Shown here in pieces: positions 11,904 through 24,956 of a stretch of DNA of 64,000 nucleotides. Made by a program: the position numbers and the translations under genes. Below the pieces are notes generated by a model. That model ran no database searches. It saw only the letters and a program-made list of their open reading frames with translations, and had not been told where the DNA came from. The DNA is from Capitulum mitella (Eukaryota; Arthropoda; Thecostraca; Pollicipedomorpha; Pollicipedidae), in NCBI GenBank assembly GCA_030062745.1, contig CP099842.1, forward strand, positions 20,865,822-20,929,821, read 5' to 3'. Position 1 is the stretch's first letter, and every line of letters begins with the position of its first letter.

Positions 11904-12233
11904 CAAAACATTACTTAAGATATCAACGAAAATATCAATGATTTCGTACGAACGATTTTTAGCCTAAGCGATGCATTAAAAATCATGTCCATCCAGAATT
12001 AGCGGGCGTATTATGACGTGAATTATGACGTGGCCCAAACCAACAATGAGACGGGAGTCAAAAGCAGCATTGCGGGGACCAGGGCCTCAGCAAATACAAA
12101 TGCAACGCAAACACAAAAGAACATAAACAGACGTCCTTACATATATATTTATATATGTAGGGGTGTTTATTGTATATATGTTTATATATGTATATATATG
12201 TGTGTGTAAGAGCATATATATGTACCCCTACAT

Positions 12234-12255
12234 AAATAAATAAATAAATAAATAA

Positions 12256-12300
<45 letters not shown>
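12234..12300. repeat. (AAAT)n followed by (TA)n
   Basis: Seven or so AAAT units run directly into a 40-base TA tract. A loose TA/TG-rich patch precedes it from 12140. Confidence 0.97.
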
Positions 12301-12304
<4 letters not shown>

Positions 12305-15159
12305 CATACGGCTTACATATTCAAATGGCAAGAAAAACAAAAAAATAAAAAATAATAAAAAGAAAAAATAAAACACAATAGCGCCATTTAGACTGAACTG
12401 ATTTTCATCCCTTATTTCAAACTAAGCGGCCAAATACGATAAAAATCCGGTATTTGGTGATTCATCATCAGGTAACTATTTCACATTTCAGATTAAGAAA
12501 CGTATTAGACGACTAGTAGATGTTTCTCATATCGAAAAATCCCCGCGGCCGCGTTAGCTCGCGGCGATGCAAAACACGGCCGGATGTTTGCGAACAATCA
12601 GGCCGGCGCCCGGATTCGCCGGCCGGTGTGACAAAGAATTGTGTCGATATTCAAAAATTTCGTTATTGGCATTTTAATATTTCCGACGTAGTCCATTTAA
12701 CAGACACTTGGTACGTGAAAGATTCGTTTTAATCCAATCCAATCAAAGCAAACGCTCGAGATTTAATGTTACAGGACCAGAAACGCCCATGCGTGCGAGA
12801 GTGGTTCGCGCGACAACCAAAACGAAATGGCTGCATCCCTTCCCAGTGTGGTCATGGCCTCGTTGAGATGCGCCCTCCCACTGGATTGCAGTTGGCAAAA
12901 CCTTCCGTTGCACAGCGGGAAGTTTTCGATGACTCTGCCCGGTGGCCAAGGCAAGTTTAAACTACGTAGTTTCTGTGCAACACCTGAAGATCTTTGTCAG
13001 GTTCAAATCAATCTTTATTAGCATCCTTTCTGAGCCACTAATTCTGCAGCAACTAGCCCTGGACTCTGAAAAACTCTACGTTTTCCGAATACTGCAATGC
13101 TTGTGTCTAACGACACCAACGAGACATCTTGTGTAGGACGAAGGACGAGCGAAGCCTACTTCGTTCTTGCGTGCATTGTTTCTTCCACTTCATGCATATC
13201 GCGGCGTAAAGAAATATTTATCGATCGATTTCCGTATTCTGCATCCGAAGGACGGTAAGTCTCAAGTTCAATCGCGCCCATAATATTTGTTCGCTGCCAT
13301 TACTGAACGGCTCAAAAATACCCGTGAAAAAGTACGTCTAAGTGCGAAAGCATTACTCCTGGAATGGTTACGCGGAGGAAAGAATTTGGAAACTAACGCA
13401 TTGCAAATGCAAACACATCAAATTTGAAGAGTATATACATAAATATACATGAAGAATATCTTCTAATGAAAATTTCAAGCTCCAGTGCCCAGTGACTGAG
13501 AAGCAAACAGCTTCCAGAAAGTTTCAAGATTGGGCCGGCCCGCTCAATTTGTTTTTTTTCCTGTCAACCGAAGTAAGACTAACTCAAGCTTCGGCCTCTT
13601 TCGTAATCAGCTCGGCTTCTGAAGGGGCTTTATTTAACATATTTAATGAGGAAATATCTCAATGTCGCCCACCTGTTTTCACTTATCTCCATCGCTGATG
13701 CTTATTTATCGCAAACCTACGTTTACACGGCCGCGGCCGGGCTGTCATAACCTGGCCTCACGGAGCCCATCGCTTCCCAGTGGTACCCGAAAACTTGAAC
13801 GAGGGATTGTCACAGTGGATTAACTCCGGAGCCGTGAGGCTAATTGGGCGAGTTAAACGAGCTGACATACACCTAAAACAACACCCACTGACTCAGTTTT
13901 AACCGACAAAAGATCACATCTGGACGGTGCGGTTCGGTTTTCCTGAAATGTGTTTCGAGGACTCATGGCATTTCCGGACTCAAAATGGTACCTTCCGCAC
14001 GTTAAATTACCGACAAAATAAGGAAATGGAAGGCCCACACAGAGGGAAATGCCGACGAGTTAACGTGCGACCCACCTTCCACTAACCTAATCAAACCTGC
14101 CCTGGGAGCGTGCCGTGCGCCGGCAGCGTCCAAGCCGCAAATGTCCGCCGCGTGCTCCGGCGGCACCGTCCAGCCCTTGCGGCGACACACACGGAATACC
14201 TTGCGGCGGCGGCCGAGCCGAGAAAGTCCCAGCATGAATACTGAATCTGGACTGGGACTGGTGGGACCTCGTTCGACCAGTCCCAGTCCAGAATTACGAC
14301 CAGTCCAGGCAGAGCCAAGGGACAAGGAAGAGAGGAATGAACGACACTGTGCCGGGGACCTTGTGAGTGCTGGTGCAAGCCTGGGAGTCGTCACTTCAAA
14401 TATTGAAAGGCGGTGACTCTCTACCAAGCATCGTCGTCCGTTGCATAGCTGTTGCATGAAGCGACACTCTGTCTCTTGTTGGACAGTTGCACTTAATAAT
14501 ATTCCGGCTCGGAAGCCAGTGCGAAATGAGCAACGCGGCGGCGGATATTGCGCAGTGACTGTCCGGCAGCCAGCCGGGTGTCAGCCATCGGCAGCTGATC
14601 AGCGCCAGTCAGAGGAACCCACGCAAACAGGCGCCCACAATTGAGCTGATTGGCCGGCTTCGCTCGCCGGCCGATAGATGGCTCTGAGCGATGACCGACG
14701 CCCCATCAGCGAATGTGTCGGCGGCTGGGCCAGGTCGGCCCGCGCCGCAGACGAATGATCGGCGCGGGGCGAGGCGCGGACACAGCCGGGCTCGATTTCT
14801 CACCGGCGACATCGACACCCGGGACATGAGCGGACAATGTTGCTAAAGTCAGCGAAATACAAAACAGGCGAGAGTGCGGAGCGGCGCAGACTCCAGCGTC
14901 TTTCCTATCACTCGCCAGATTGATGAGAGCGCTCCGAGAGACGGCAAAGGCGATTTCCGATGTCATGCGCAATCGTGGGCTCGTCCGCTCACGTGCATCT
15001 TTGAATGCGAAACATGCGGTGCGGTAGTCAAGACAAAAGTCTAACACATGCAGCTGAAAAAATACGGAAAAGAGCCGACTGAGTGCCTTATCCAACTACT
15101 CCCAAAATCGTCGCCATCTTTCCTGGTGGTCGACCATCTCCGTTTATTCTGTTAGAAAG

Positions 15160-15470
15160 CCGTGGAATGCCTGAATGCAAATCATGGCTTGCTGAATCCA
15201 TTCTGATCCTGAATCAACATGGTTTCCCAAATGAATCGGTTCCAGTTTTGACTCAAAATGAAATGAGTTGATTCCGAATCGATTCTACTAAAATCCACTC
15301 AATTGGATTCAGCCACTAAAGTCGACTCAGATTTTGATTTCGTTGAGAACCGTGAATTAACTCCAACTCTGATTCCGGCACTTATCAGTGAAAATGATTC
15401 CGACTCTAAGGCCGGAACGGAATCGATACCGGAAACGATTTTGAATCTGGTGGAATCAAACACTAATCTG
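15160..15470. repeat. Patch of GATTC/GAATC motifs, both orientations
   Basis: GATTCCGAATCGATTC, GGAATCGATACCGG and many similar units recur in direct and inverted form. This is typical of the subterminal region of a non-autonomous DNA element. No outer termini or target duplication were found. Confidence 0.4.
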
Positions 15471-15640
15471 GTCAGGGGTGTGGATTTATGTAAATGACTG
15501 GGGGGCCGAGCCGAGGGACCGACAACCTGACCTCACCCAAAATGTGGGCTTCTAAACGGATTTAGCCCATTTTATTCTGATCAACAAAAATTTATAAGTT
15601 TTTTTGTTACTATTTATCAAATAAAAATTGTACATATCTC

Positions 15641-15647
15641 TATATAT

Positions 15648-15697
<50 letters not shown>
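15641..15697. repeat. (TA)n microsatellite
   Basis: A TA dinucleotide run of about 45 bases entered through TCTATATATAGG. Confidence 0.97.
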
Positions 15698-15698
<1 letters not shown>

Positions 15699-18559
15699 AT
15701 GGAAAGACGATAAATACATCACCTCATGCTTTATTCCATACTTTCTTCTTATCTCTTACCCACTTGGTCGGTTCTTTTCGTTATTATTGCCTATTTCCCT
15801 TAAAAACCGGCCAAAAATATTGAAGGGGTCCAAACCAACAATTGAAGGGCGCAAACCAATATTGGGGGAGGGGAGTAGGCTTTCTTAAAAAAAATACAGA
15901 TCGACACCCCTTAGTCTGGTGCAGTGAATTGTTATATAACCCCCATGTCTGCACTATCATAGCCAATCTGGATGAAACTATCAAAGTTTCCGGTAAGGTG
16001 GTTAAAATGGCTTCTTCCATTAGAAACGCAGGACTTCAAAAGTATTCACGAGTGTGGAAAATGCTTCAGTCGTGGAGAGAATGCGACGAAGGTCCTGAAT
16101 ACTGATTTTGCCATGTGTACAACGTGCACTGAGACCAGAATTTGACCACTGGGACTACGAATGACCACAAAAAGGCCACAATAGTGCTTCTTTTCGCTGT
16201 GGGCCCCAGATGAATGGTCGGTTATCACCTGCAGCGAAGAACTTGGTGCTCAGCAAAAACCCGATTTACCTGATACCCCTGTAATCAGTATCGAGACGAA
16301 ATTTTCTTACCAGGAGTCGGTAATTGATTGCTTCAGCACTGATTGCTTACAAGGGCTGGGACTGTTCAATGTCTGCCATCAGACGATAAGTCGAATCCAA
16401 ACAGGGACGCGGCCACCGCTTCGCCAAGAAGGGAGACAAGACAAACCCATCCTCCTCAAAACTGAAAACCCCTTGGATTTCAGCGATTTCGTTTTCGAGT
16501 CACGGAAATTTTCATTCATTTTCATTTTTGACAAGTAAAAAATAAGCTTTTAGCCTCAAAGGGCCACCACCCCTTTGCCCCCTTGGTTACACACGTGAAT
16601 CCAAAACGTTTCAAAATCAGAACCACAACACTGCAGAAAAATAAAATGTTTGCAATACCAAACATTACACAGCGTCCAGTACCGTTTTTCACCATTTGTC
16701 ACCATTCCCGAAATCTGGAAGTGGGTCTATGAAGATGAACATCGTTCACCGAAAGCTTCTTTCTTTACGTCTACCATCGGCTACAAGTTCGACTTAACTG
16801 AAGTCGCAACGTTCCAGTTATCCGTAGTCAGCAGACAGCTGACTAATGAAAATGTGAACGCCCTACATAGGTATCGCCATCTGCAGCGCAAAGCCCAAAG
16901 TCCTATTCAAATGCCCGACTTTTGAGGTAATCGGTAATTCAGCTGGTAGTGGGCCGGATTTCGAGGGTTGACACAGCGCGTTTTAGCCACTTCCTCGCTA
17001 GGTATTCGGCCGTTTGTGTGGTGATTGCTTGATATATGTCCACGTCCAGCTCGGCGATAAGAACTGTGCTGCAGATAATACGTGATAGCAAGCGGGAGGA
17101 ACGGCCAAAGCAGGGGCCTATTTAGAAATTGACCAACGTGATGCCATCATGCTTCAGGGGGGCGCCTCCAGTTCCAGGGCGCCAATAAGTATGTTGGGGG
17201 AGGGCACCTGGAGCTCTAAAAAATGTCGTCATTTAATTTTTGGGGTATTTTGACATTTTAAGGCTGCATAGAAAGATGACCACCGCGTCGCCTGGGCTGG
17301 CAGGCAGCAGGGGACTTTCTGTCATTATATTATGCCTCAGGCATCATCTTTTTGGTCTCCAGGGCACGTGACATTGTGGTAGCGAGACAGAATCTCTGTC
17401 ACTTAGCTACCGGAATGCGTAACTGAGAGTGACACACTGGAGCGAATCGTTGAATGCTCGTGGTTTGCGACGGTGATCAAGTGCAGCACACAAATGGAAG
17501 TTTCAGCTTTCCACGAATTCGATTTCCTTTGCCATACTAGTCGCTACAGGGTTCCCTATTCTACACATTTTACACTCCCTATTTAAAACAGACTCAAACG
17601 GTCCCGGAAACCATTAATCGTCGGTGTTCCAACTGTAACAAAGTTCACCTCATGGATTTAAAATTCCCGTGTCAGAAAACCTGCAAATTTCAATGTTTGC
17701 TAAATGTTTCTAAATCGTAGGGGTTTCCCTTCAAAGCTTTTGGTTTGGAAAACTGTCTAAGGCTACCACATACTTTCAGCTCTAGTTCCCAGAGTCGGCA
17801 CCGAAGGGAATCAGACCAAGACATCTGAGAACGCATTAACGCCTCAAGTACATCAATCGTGCCGCAGTGACGCTAGGTGAATCATATCCGTAATGTTAAA
17901 CGATGCTTCCTTTTCCTAATTTTAAAATAGCTTACACCCGCGGAGACTTCTGAGCTCTTGCATCCGCCTTACATCAACCAGTTCTCTGAATAACGTGCGT
18001 TCTTACGCTCGTTCATTGGCCAAAGCCTAGTCTTTCCAGAATATTCGGATTGCAAAACGCCTCCTGACTGGTTGTATATGATATCATAATTGCACCATCC
18101 CTTCTTATCATTTCCGTTCTTAGGTGGTACATAAGCAGCGCCGGTTTTCGCTCAGTATGTATCGATCTAGGCATCTATCGACTCAACATGTCGTGGACCT
18201 CGTGACGCTCGTCACGTAGTGAAATGTTAGGGCTGTGAGTGGTCAGTGTTTGACGTCAAGAATATAGGTGGTGAAAATGGAAACTGTGTGTCTGACGAAT
18301 AAGCGAAGAACTGGCAAGAACTTGTGAAAAGTGCAGTACTGAAGGTTGCCAATGGTCAAACTATCACGCCAAGCAGAAAACACTGCTACACCAATGACAT
18401 CATTAAGCAGTGCTGTCACAAAAATAGCCAGCAAAAAACTTTTACTTCTGAATGATAAACCGGGAAGGAAAGTTGCAATCGCCCTTGTATTGCACGAGTG
18501 CTTTTGGAACTGGAATGCCATTTAAGGCAGGGTATGTGCATTTTAAAACACTATGGGTG

Positions 18560-19570
18560 CCCATTTATTCTTCAGGACGTCCTTATAGCCACTGGGACAT
18601 TTCCAGACTTTAGGGACGCCCTTTCAGCCCCCTGGAAGGGTCTCTCCAGAATCTGAAGGATCCGTTTATTTTAAAGGTGTTTTTCTAGCTCCTTGGGACG
18701 TTTTCAGATATCAGGGGCGCCCCTCTATTTTGGGCGCTTTGTTTTTCCTTGGGACGTGCTTCTAAACCTGGGGGATATTTTCCGACCAAAGGACTCTTTG
18801 ATCCCTCGGGGGTGCCCTTCTTGGTTCTGGGCGCACAGACTCTTTAGGGCGTCCTTCTAGCCTTCGAAGCGTATTTTCAAACCACAGGGGCAGCCCTTGG
18901 AGTTTTCAGCGGCACCCTCCATGCTTTGGAGCGTCACTCTGTTCTTTAGGGCGTTCTTCTAGATCTCGGGAAATACTTTCAGACTATAGAGGCGTCCCTT
19001 GAGCCCTTGGATGCGCCCCTTCCGGGTTCGGGGTGTCCTTCTATTTTGTTTAACATTTTTCTAGACCTGGGACGTATTTCGGACGTCAGCGGCACCCTCT
19101 GAACCAGCGGGGCGCTTCTCCAGAGTTTGAGGCGCCTTTTATTCTGTAGGGCGTCCTTCTAGCCCTCGGGACGTATCTTCAAACCTCAGTGGCGCCCTTT
19201 GCAGCCCTCGGAGCGTCCTTTCAGCCATCGGGGCGCCCCTCCAGTGGTCGGGGCGGCCTTGTTTATTATCCAGGGCTCCCTTCTAACCAGCAGGAGATAG
19301 ATTACAAGGGCGCCGGAATAAGCCCGCTTGGGGCCTCTAGTCCAAGAGTTTGGGACGCCCTTTTTCTTTCAGAACATTTTTCTGGACCCTGGGACATTTT
19401 TCAGACTACAGAGACGCCCTTTCAGTCCTCGGGGGCGCCCCTTCAAGGTTTGGGGCGTCCTTTTATTTTTTAGGGGATTCTTTTAGCCACAGGGATGCGA
19501 CCTCAGGGGCGCCCTTTGAACTATGGGGGTAGGAAGGGATGGGGGTGCCTCTACGGAATTTGGGGCGCTC
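18560..19570. repeat. Degenerate ~100-bp minisatellite, about 10 copies
   Basis: The block GGGCGTCCTTCTAGCC, or a diverged form, recurs near 18581, 18680, 18845, 18945, 19049, 19147, 19272, 19371 and 19471, mostly at steps close to 100 bases. Each unit continues as CTCGGGACGT, TTTTCAGACC, TCAGGGGCGCCC and a TTTGAGCCC-like block, so the unit itself has 25-30-base sub-repeats. Divergence between units is high, implying age. Confidence 0.8.
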
Positions 19571-19869
19571 ATGGGTCTTCATGATTACTGATTTGAATTC
19601 AGCTGTTGATTTCCTTCCACCCCCGGAACATCTGAAGGCCTCTTGAGTCGCCTTTCAAGGCCTCGAGAGCATGATTTCAGGCTGGTGCCCCTTACTAGGC
19701 ACTTGCCAGTGAATATTATTCTGGACGGTGGCGCCTTCGGCTCTCAAGGGGATGCCGTAGCCTAATGACATCACCAAGGGCTAATGACTGTTAAGAGTTC
19801 GGCATTACCAACCGTTCTCAGCGAGTGATACCCCTCAGAACTGTTCAGTAAAAGCACATATAAACTCAC

Positions 19870-19993
19870 CCTTCAATCCACTGTCCAATCTGTCGGTACT
19901 CATATTTCCCATTTCTCTTTTGGAATTGGTAAATGTTGTAGAAGCCGGTGGCGTCTCCATTTTTGTCGAATCTTATCTGACGTTGCTGTTTGC
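19870..19993 (-). CDS. mGluR: mGluR exon: flytrap lobe 1 return strand
   Basis: Residues 333-372. The acceptor TTTCAG is followed by GC, which completes Gly332. The product KQQRQIRFDKNGDATGFYNI then YQFQKRNGKYEYRQIGQWIE is the family block V.FD.NGD...Y.I..YQ...G.Y.Y..VG.W. It ends with GG before donor GTGAGT (phase 2). More AT-rich than the exons downstream. Confidence 0.96.
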
Positions 19994-20409
19994 CTGAAAC
20001 AAACCGTATACACGTAAATTATGTACAATGTATGTATTATATGTAACAAAACTTTGCTCCGTGTTCTTAACGAACAGAATCAAAGGAGAAGAAAGGTATA
20101 AATTTCAAAAACTGCCGTCGCGAATGAATCATTCTGCTGCTAAGTGACTGTTTTGTGACGTGAAAGTTGCATTACATGTCAAGAAATGCCTACGCGATGA
20201 GACTATTAAAATGCAACTAAAATTGCATACTACGGAAAAATTCAGCCAACCCAAGAAAATGGATTTCCACAGTGAGTACAACAGCTCGACTACATTTAAA
20301 GATTGTCAATGATGCAGCGATCATTGCACTTTCACCACGTGTAACGCTGGGTGACCTATGTCTCGTTTTCTAAACAATACAGATCGATCTCACGTCACAG
20401 AATTCAACG

Positions 20410-21153
20410 ATGCATTGGCGTGGTGGTGTCATCGTCGTCGTCACTGCTTATCATGACCATTTCCCATTCAGGTGTGATTCGCCACAGCATATCGAGATCA
20501 CTCTGACACTCAGGTGTGATTCGCCACATCGAGACAGCCAAAGAAAGGCTGCCTGGTATTCTGTCGCGTGTTTTCTATCTCCCACACCTTCCGTTACCGG
20601 TAGCATGGATAATAAACGATCTAATCTCCAAAGAAAAAAACCGCGCAGTCAAAACATTATAGAGAATTTTACGAAGCGCAACCGTAAGCGCAGTGGAAGT
20701 CGTTCTCAATGGACTTTGTCGCCAAACCCTCTAAACATCGATCCAGTGGCTTTTAGGTCGTCTCCGACCTCAAGAGTCATTCCGCTCACAACAAACGGTC
20801 ATTATTGCCGGTTCCAAATTGCATTGCCTGTTCACAAATGGCAAGATGCGTTGTGGCAGCACTTCTGTGGGATTGGAACTCGAACCGACGCGAGATCGTT
20901 TCAGCACCAGCGAAGTTTAATCTTCCACCTCCCGTTCCGGAGAAATCTGGCCTTCAAATTATTGAGGCGTCCTCCTAGAACGATACAGGCGCCGAGGAGT
21001 AAACAGATTCTCCGCTGGTTTTCGCGCCTTGGATTCATCTGCCTCGAAATATATGGGCGCGCTGCATTGATGAAGTATCGATTGACATCCGCCGATGCCG
21101 CTGCGGTGTGGACTTTTGGAAAGTTTTACGAGGCTGGGTCATCGCAATGGTGA
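20410..21153 (+). other. Orphan 247-codon open frame, function unknown
   Basis: The longest ATG-initiated frame on the plus strand apart from repeat shadows, antisense within an intron. The product is rich in Arg, Ser, Pro, Thr and Gln, has no signal peptide, membrane span or motif I recognise, and reads like untranslated sequence that happens to lack stops. A two-copy repeat near its start is in frame. Probably not a gene. Confidence 0.15.
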
Positions 21154-22389
21154 AATGTTATGTGCTGGAGAGCAGCATGATAACCATAAAAAGACAATGT
21201 TCAAAATCGAAATTAGACACCCTTTTAACGAAAGAAACGGCAAAATAGCTCAAACTCCAGGCACGACCGCAGCATTTCGGCGAAAACCACCAGCAATCAT
21301 CGTTAACAGAAACGACCAGCCGAACGCCGAAAGCCGTCTTTATTTCGACAGCCAGCTTTCAGTAACGACACCGCCAGACACGAGTTTGCGTCCGTTCCGC
21401 CGGTGCTGTGCATCCGTCCTCCGCCGTCGCCGCCAGTCCTCCGAGGACGATTCTCAGGCCTAGGGGGCCGCCGGCGGGACGGACAGGGGGGGGCTCGGCG
21501 CCCCCTGTCCTGTGCGCGGGAGCGGAGAGGTGGCAGGGGCTTTGCGCCGTTTGGTGAAGGGGTTTACTGTTTTGTTACTGTTTGGGGTCCTGCAGTTGCA
21601 CGATGCTTCGTGCATGGCGCGATTTGTTCATTTTGAGAAATCTCTCAGTAGTAAAAGTTTCATTGTTTTTCCAAGTCCACAGATTAATGACATTGGCAAT
21701 GTCATGCTGATCGAAGCGAGTAACGCCGAAATTCGCCCAGGAATGACCGAAAGCTTTTCATCTACCCTGCGCCATTAGTGAAAAGTAGTGCAAGTATTAG
21801 CTGCACGTAAGACTGACTGGAAAATCCACATAGTTGCGCCTTTGCGTATTATAGGATCGCTTTAAGCTGCTGGAAACTTAAATGAAGATACTACTTGACA
21901 TGGAAAGGTTCCAAAATATGGCCGACGTTTACACTAACATGAACCTGCGAGTGACTGAGAAATGCTGAATCAGAAGGAGCGAATAACAGCCTATTAAAAT
22001 GAATGACATTCTTGATAGACGCAGTTCGACGACGAGAAACTACCGCTGCCGAGATTTCAACCCAGCTGCAGACACGAACTTCGAAAAGGTCGCAGAATAT
22101 TCACTGGCTTCGACGGCACGCCGGAACCAATGGAGCGCATCCTCGGCTTCCGCGTCATCGGGGCCCATGGACGAATGGCGGCGCTATCCTGCTCCAATAT
22201 TGCCATTAGGTCGGGCGCAGTGGAGCGCCCTCTGTTGGGACAGCGACGGTCCGGCCGGCCCGTGTTTGCAGAAAGAGATAAGCTTTTCCGTGATAAATCA
22301 GCCCGCGGCGCCGGCCCGGCCCGGCAGTAAATCGCTGATCTATTCGTCGACGAACGTCATTTGAAACGATTCAGCGGCTTATGGCGCTG

Positions 22390-22690
22390 CTCGGTCGGCG
22401 GACTCGGGCTTCCCCGTCACCCGGCTGTGGTCCGGAAGAGGTCCGACTGGCCGGTCCTGTCGCCTGGCTGTGGTCCGGGGTAGGTCCGACTGGCCGGTCC
22501 TGTCGCCCGGCTGTGGTCCGACGGAGGTCCGACTGGTCTCGGTCCTGTTGCCTAGCTGTGGTCCGGGGTAGGTCCGACTGGTCTCGGTCTGTTGCCCGGC
22601 TGTGGTCCGGTGGAGGTCTGACTGGGCCCGGTCCTGTCGCCCGGCTGTGGTCTGAGGAAGGTCCGACTGGCCGGCCCTGTCCGGATGGAG
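22390..22690. repeat. 43-47-bp minisatellite, about 6 units
   Basis: Unit GGCTGTGGTCCGGGGTAGGT then CCGACTGG..CGGTCCTGTTGCCC, with substitutions and small length changes between units. It is GC-rich and keeps frames open on both strands. Confidence 0.92.
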
Positions 22691-23221
22691 GTGTCGCCGC
22701 CGACGGGCTCCGACCGACGCTGGCCCCCGAGCGGTTCGATGTGGACCTGGTCAGGTCTGTCCCAATACCAGGCCAATTTCTCCACCAAGCGTAACTCGTC
22801 AGCAATGGAGGCTACTGGCCCACGACCGTTGCTCAGTGGAAAAAGGCTTTACCGATGCGGTACTCCTATTCAGCGATAAATGGTACGATACATTTCATTG
22901 GTATTAAATCGTACTGCACATACGACATCGGTATTAAATCGTACTGCACTAATGCTTAAATCGTACTGCACATTGTTCAACAGTAATTGCTATCATTTCC
23001 TGCTCATCAACGAAATGAATAGCTGGTAGATTTGTCGCTGCTGCCGCCCAAGCCAGAAAGCTGAGAACGCAGATCTTTCATTACTCACCAGCAACGAAGA
23101 ACGCCAGTTCACCACACAGAATCTCAGTGCAGCGGCCACCACTCGCTGACGGTGGAACAGCTGCTGACGGACAGCCATCCCTGCATGATGGAGAAGCACA
23201 CCCAGGACGGTCAACACTCAC

Positions 23222-23365
23222 CGATGAAGGAGACGTTGCGGATGTAGCGGAGCAGCTCCTGACCGGAGGGCACCGGTCGCACGGCGTCGCACAGCAGGCC
23301 CGGGTCGCCGCACCGGGCCGCGATCATGCTGTGCAGTGCGTGCGCCAGGGCGTACACGGCGTCCA
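23222..23365 (-). CDS. mGluR: mGluR exon: flytrap hinge helix
   Basis: Residues 285-331 with split codons Val284 and Gly332. The acceptor is CCTCCAG|TG GAC. The product DAVYALAHALHSMIAARCGD then PGLLCDAVRPVPSGQELLRY and IRNVSFI fits the family (N/D)AVYAMAHAL...CPGLC.....G..LL.YI..V.F. The segment CDAVRPV matches group II (mGlu2 has CDAMRPV). Arg313 stands where mGlu1 has the glutamate side-chain contact Lys409. Donor ATCG|GTGAGT, phase 1. Confidence 0.97.
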
Positions 23366-23684
23366 CTGGAGGCGGGCGGCAGCAAGTCAGAGACGGCACG
23401 GGCTTATCAGCGCTGCCGGAGCACGGCCGTCCTAGTCCGGCCGCCACCTGTTATGAACTGACAGGGGTTTGCGTATGCGTCCGGCGTCCGGTGCGGGATT
23501 AAACCTCTCAAACGACGTCGTGTTGGGGGTTAGTAGCCATATTGGGCGCGACTGTGCTCCGAAGTTACATTTCCGCAGTAACAGATTGTGAACAGGACTG
23601 ATGACGAGACACAAGACGGTCAAAGTCAACAGAGATCGAGCTACAACACTAATTTTTTGTAGTTACTGGTTTGATCCATATTAA

Positions 23685-24956
23685 CCCGGCACCGCCCAAG
23701 GATGTCAAATAGGGCAATTCCCTTGGATTTTCGTGAATAACTTCTGAATCGTTGGGGTCAATCCTACCAAATTTTGGAAACCTATTTGTTAATCAATTTC
23801 ACGTATTTTGACATTAAAACCATTTCCATGCTATATGTCAGATCATGGAGAATGTTTTCGTCTCTTCAGACTCTTCACTGGCCCCTTAGAGAGTTACCTC
23901 TTCAGACGGTGGCGCGAATATGCTTCGTTTTTTTTTTATAATATTCGCGAATACGATGCATGGATTACTTGGATTTACATGGGATATGGTCACCAAAGGA
24001 CATGCAACCGCGACACGTCAACATCAGAGGTTATGCTTGATCACATACAAGATGACAAATGGACTGGTATGCAGTGTGCGCTATAGACGTGACCGCTGAC
24101 CTTCCCCATCGTTCATGCCGCACAAGCAAGTCCATATGCGTCCCTTAGCAAGATTCACCAAATGCAGCGCGGGGTCATGTCAGGTCACATTATAGGTTGA
24201 CGTTCAAACGAAATGAAATACAACATTCCTGTGGAAGATCGTTCAGTAGTAGCAGAAAGCAATTATTGTTCTTAGTCAGAAAATGAAAAATGGCTATCTG
24301 TCCTGACTTGACCTGGCCTCGACCCAACAAGGAGCAGACAGGGCTGACTGAATTATCACGAGATGTCATTTCAGTTCTTTACTTGACGCAGTTAAGAATC
24401 CCAGGGAGTAATTATTGTCCTTTGCCAAGAAGAGTAATGCATCTTAAGTGACCTGACCTAGAATGACCTTGACTGGATGAAAGGAGGTAATGCAAAGCTG
24501 ATCATTAGGTTTCACTTCCGTCCTTTTGTTACGTGGATCAAAACGGCTGCGAGTAAATATGGATCTTTGGCATGCAAAGTGAGATCAGTATTTCACCTGA
24601 CCTAGGATGACCCTGACCGACATTTTTTAAACAATCTGACATCCTTTTGATGCAGAAGATCGTGGCTTTTCGTTTGATATCCAGTTTGGGGCTCTAAGGC
24701 CAGTATTGCCGATGACATGATGTACGAACCTGTTTCAGTTTTTCCGACGTCGTGTTATGCGTTTTACGTGACCTGTGACGTCATCAGTCGTGTGAGCAGG
24801 GCTTACATAGTGTTTTTATGAATCGCAAAACTCAGGGCTGTCGATTAGTGGCAGACCGGTTCAGATCCGACGATTAGACGCTAAGATAGCAGGGGGTGGC
24901 CTTTTTGACACCCCCAGGCAGCCGCGGGTATGAAAACACGCCAGGCAGTGCCCGGG
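23685..24956. mobile_element. TTAA-flanked non-autonomous DNA transposon, 1.27 kb
   Basis: TTAA occurs at both ends (23681-23684 and 24957-24960). Left terminus CCCGGCACCGCCCAAGG. Right terminus read inward CCCGGGCACTGCCTGG. This is an imperfect inverted repeat immediately inside TTAA. TTAA duplication is known for piggyBac and Kolobok superfamilies, and a CCC start favours piggyBac. No transposase frame, so non-autonomous. It contains repeated TGACCT/AGGTCA motifs. Confidence 0.72.

Larger units (their letters stand above)
8248..19869 (-). other. mGluR intron, 11.6 kb, repeat-rich
   Basis: The largest intron recognised. It holds the GGCGCC array (8870-9235), an interspersed repeat (10521-11400), AT microsatellites (11804-11899, 12234-12300, 15641-15697), a GATTCC-motif patch (15160-15470) and the ~100-bp minisatellite (18560-19570). 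The stretches 9300-10500, 12400-15100 and 15700-18500 show no gene or named repeat that I can support. Confidence 0.85.
19994..23221 (-). other. mGluR intron, 3.2 kb
   Basis: A phase 1 intron. It contains the orphan plus-strand frame at 20410-21153, the 43-47-bp minisatellite at 22390-22690 and a short triplicated ATTAAATCGTACTGCAC motif at 22896-22975. A 44-base-spaced duplicate of TCAGGTGTGATTCGCCACA lies at 20467 and 20511. Confidence 0.85.

Noticed and set aside
16650..16925. Frame with FFTSTIGYKFDL recalling a TRAF/MATH domain
   Set aside because: Only a few residues fit and the rest of the domain pattern is missing.
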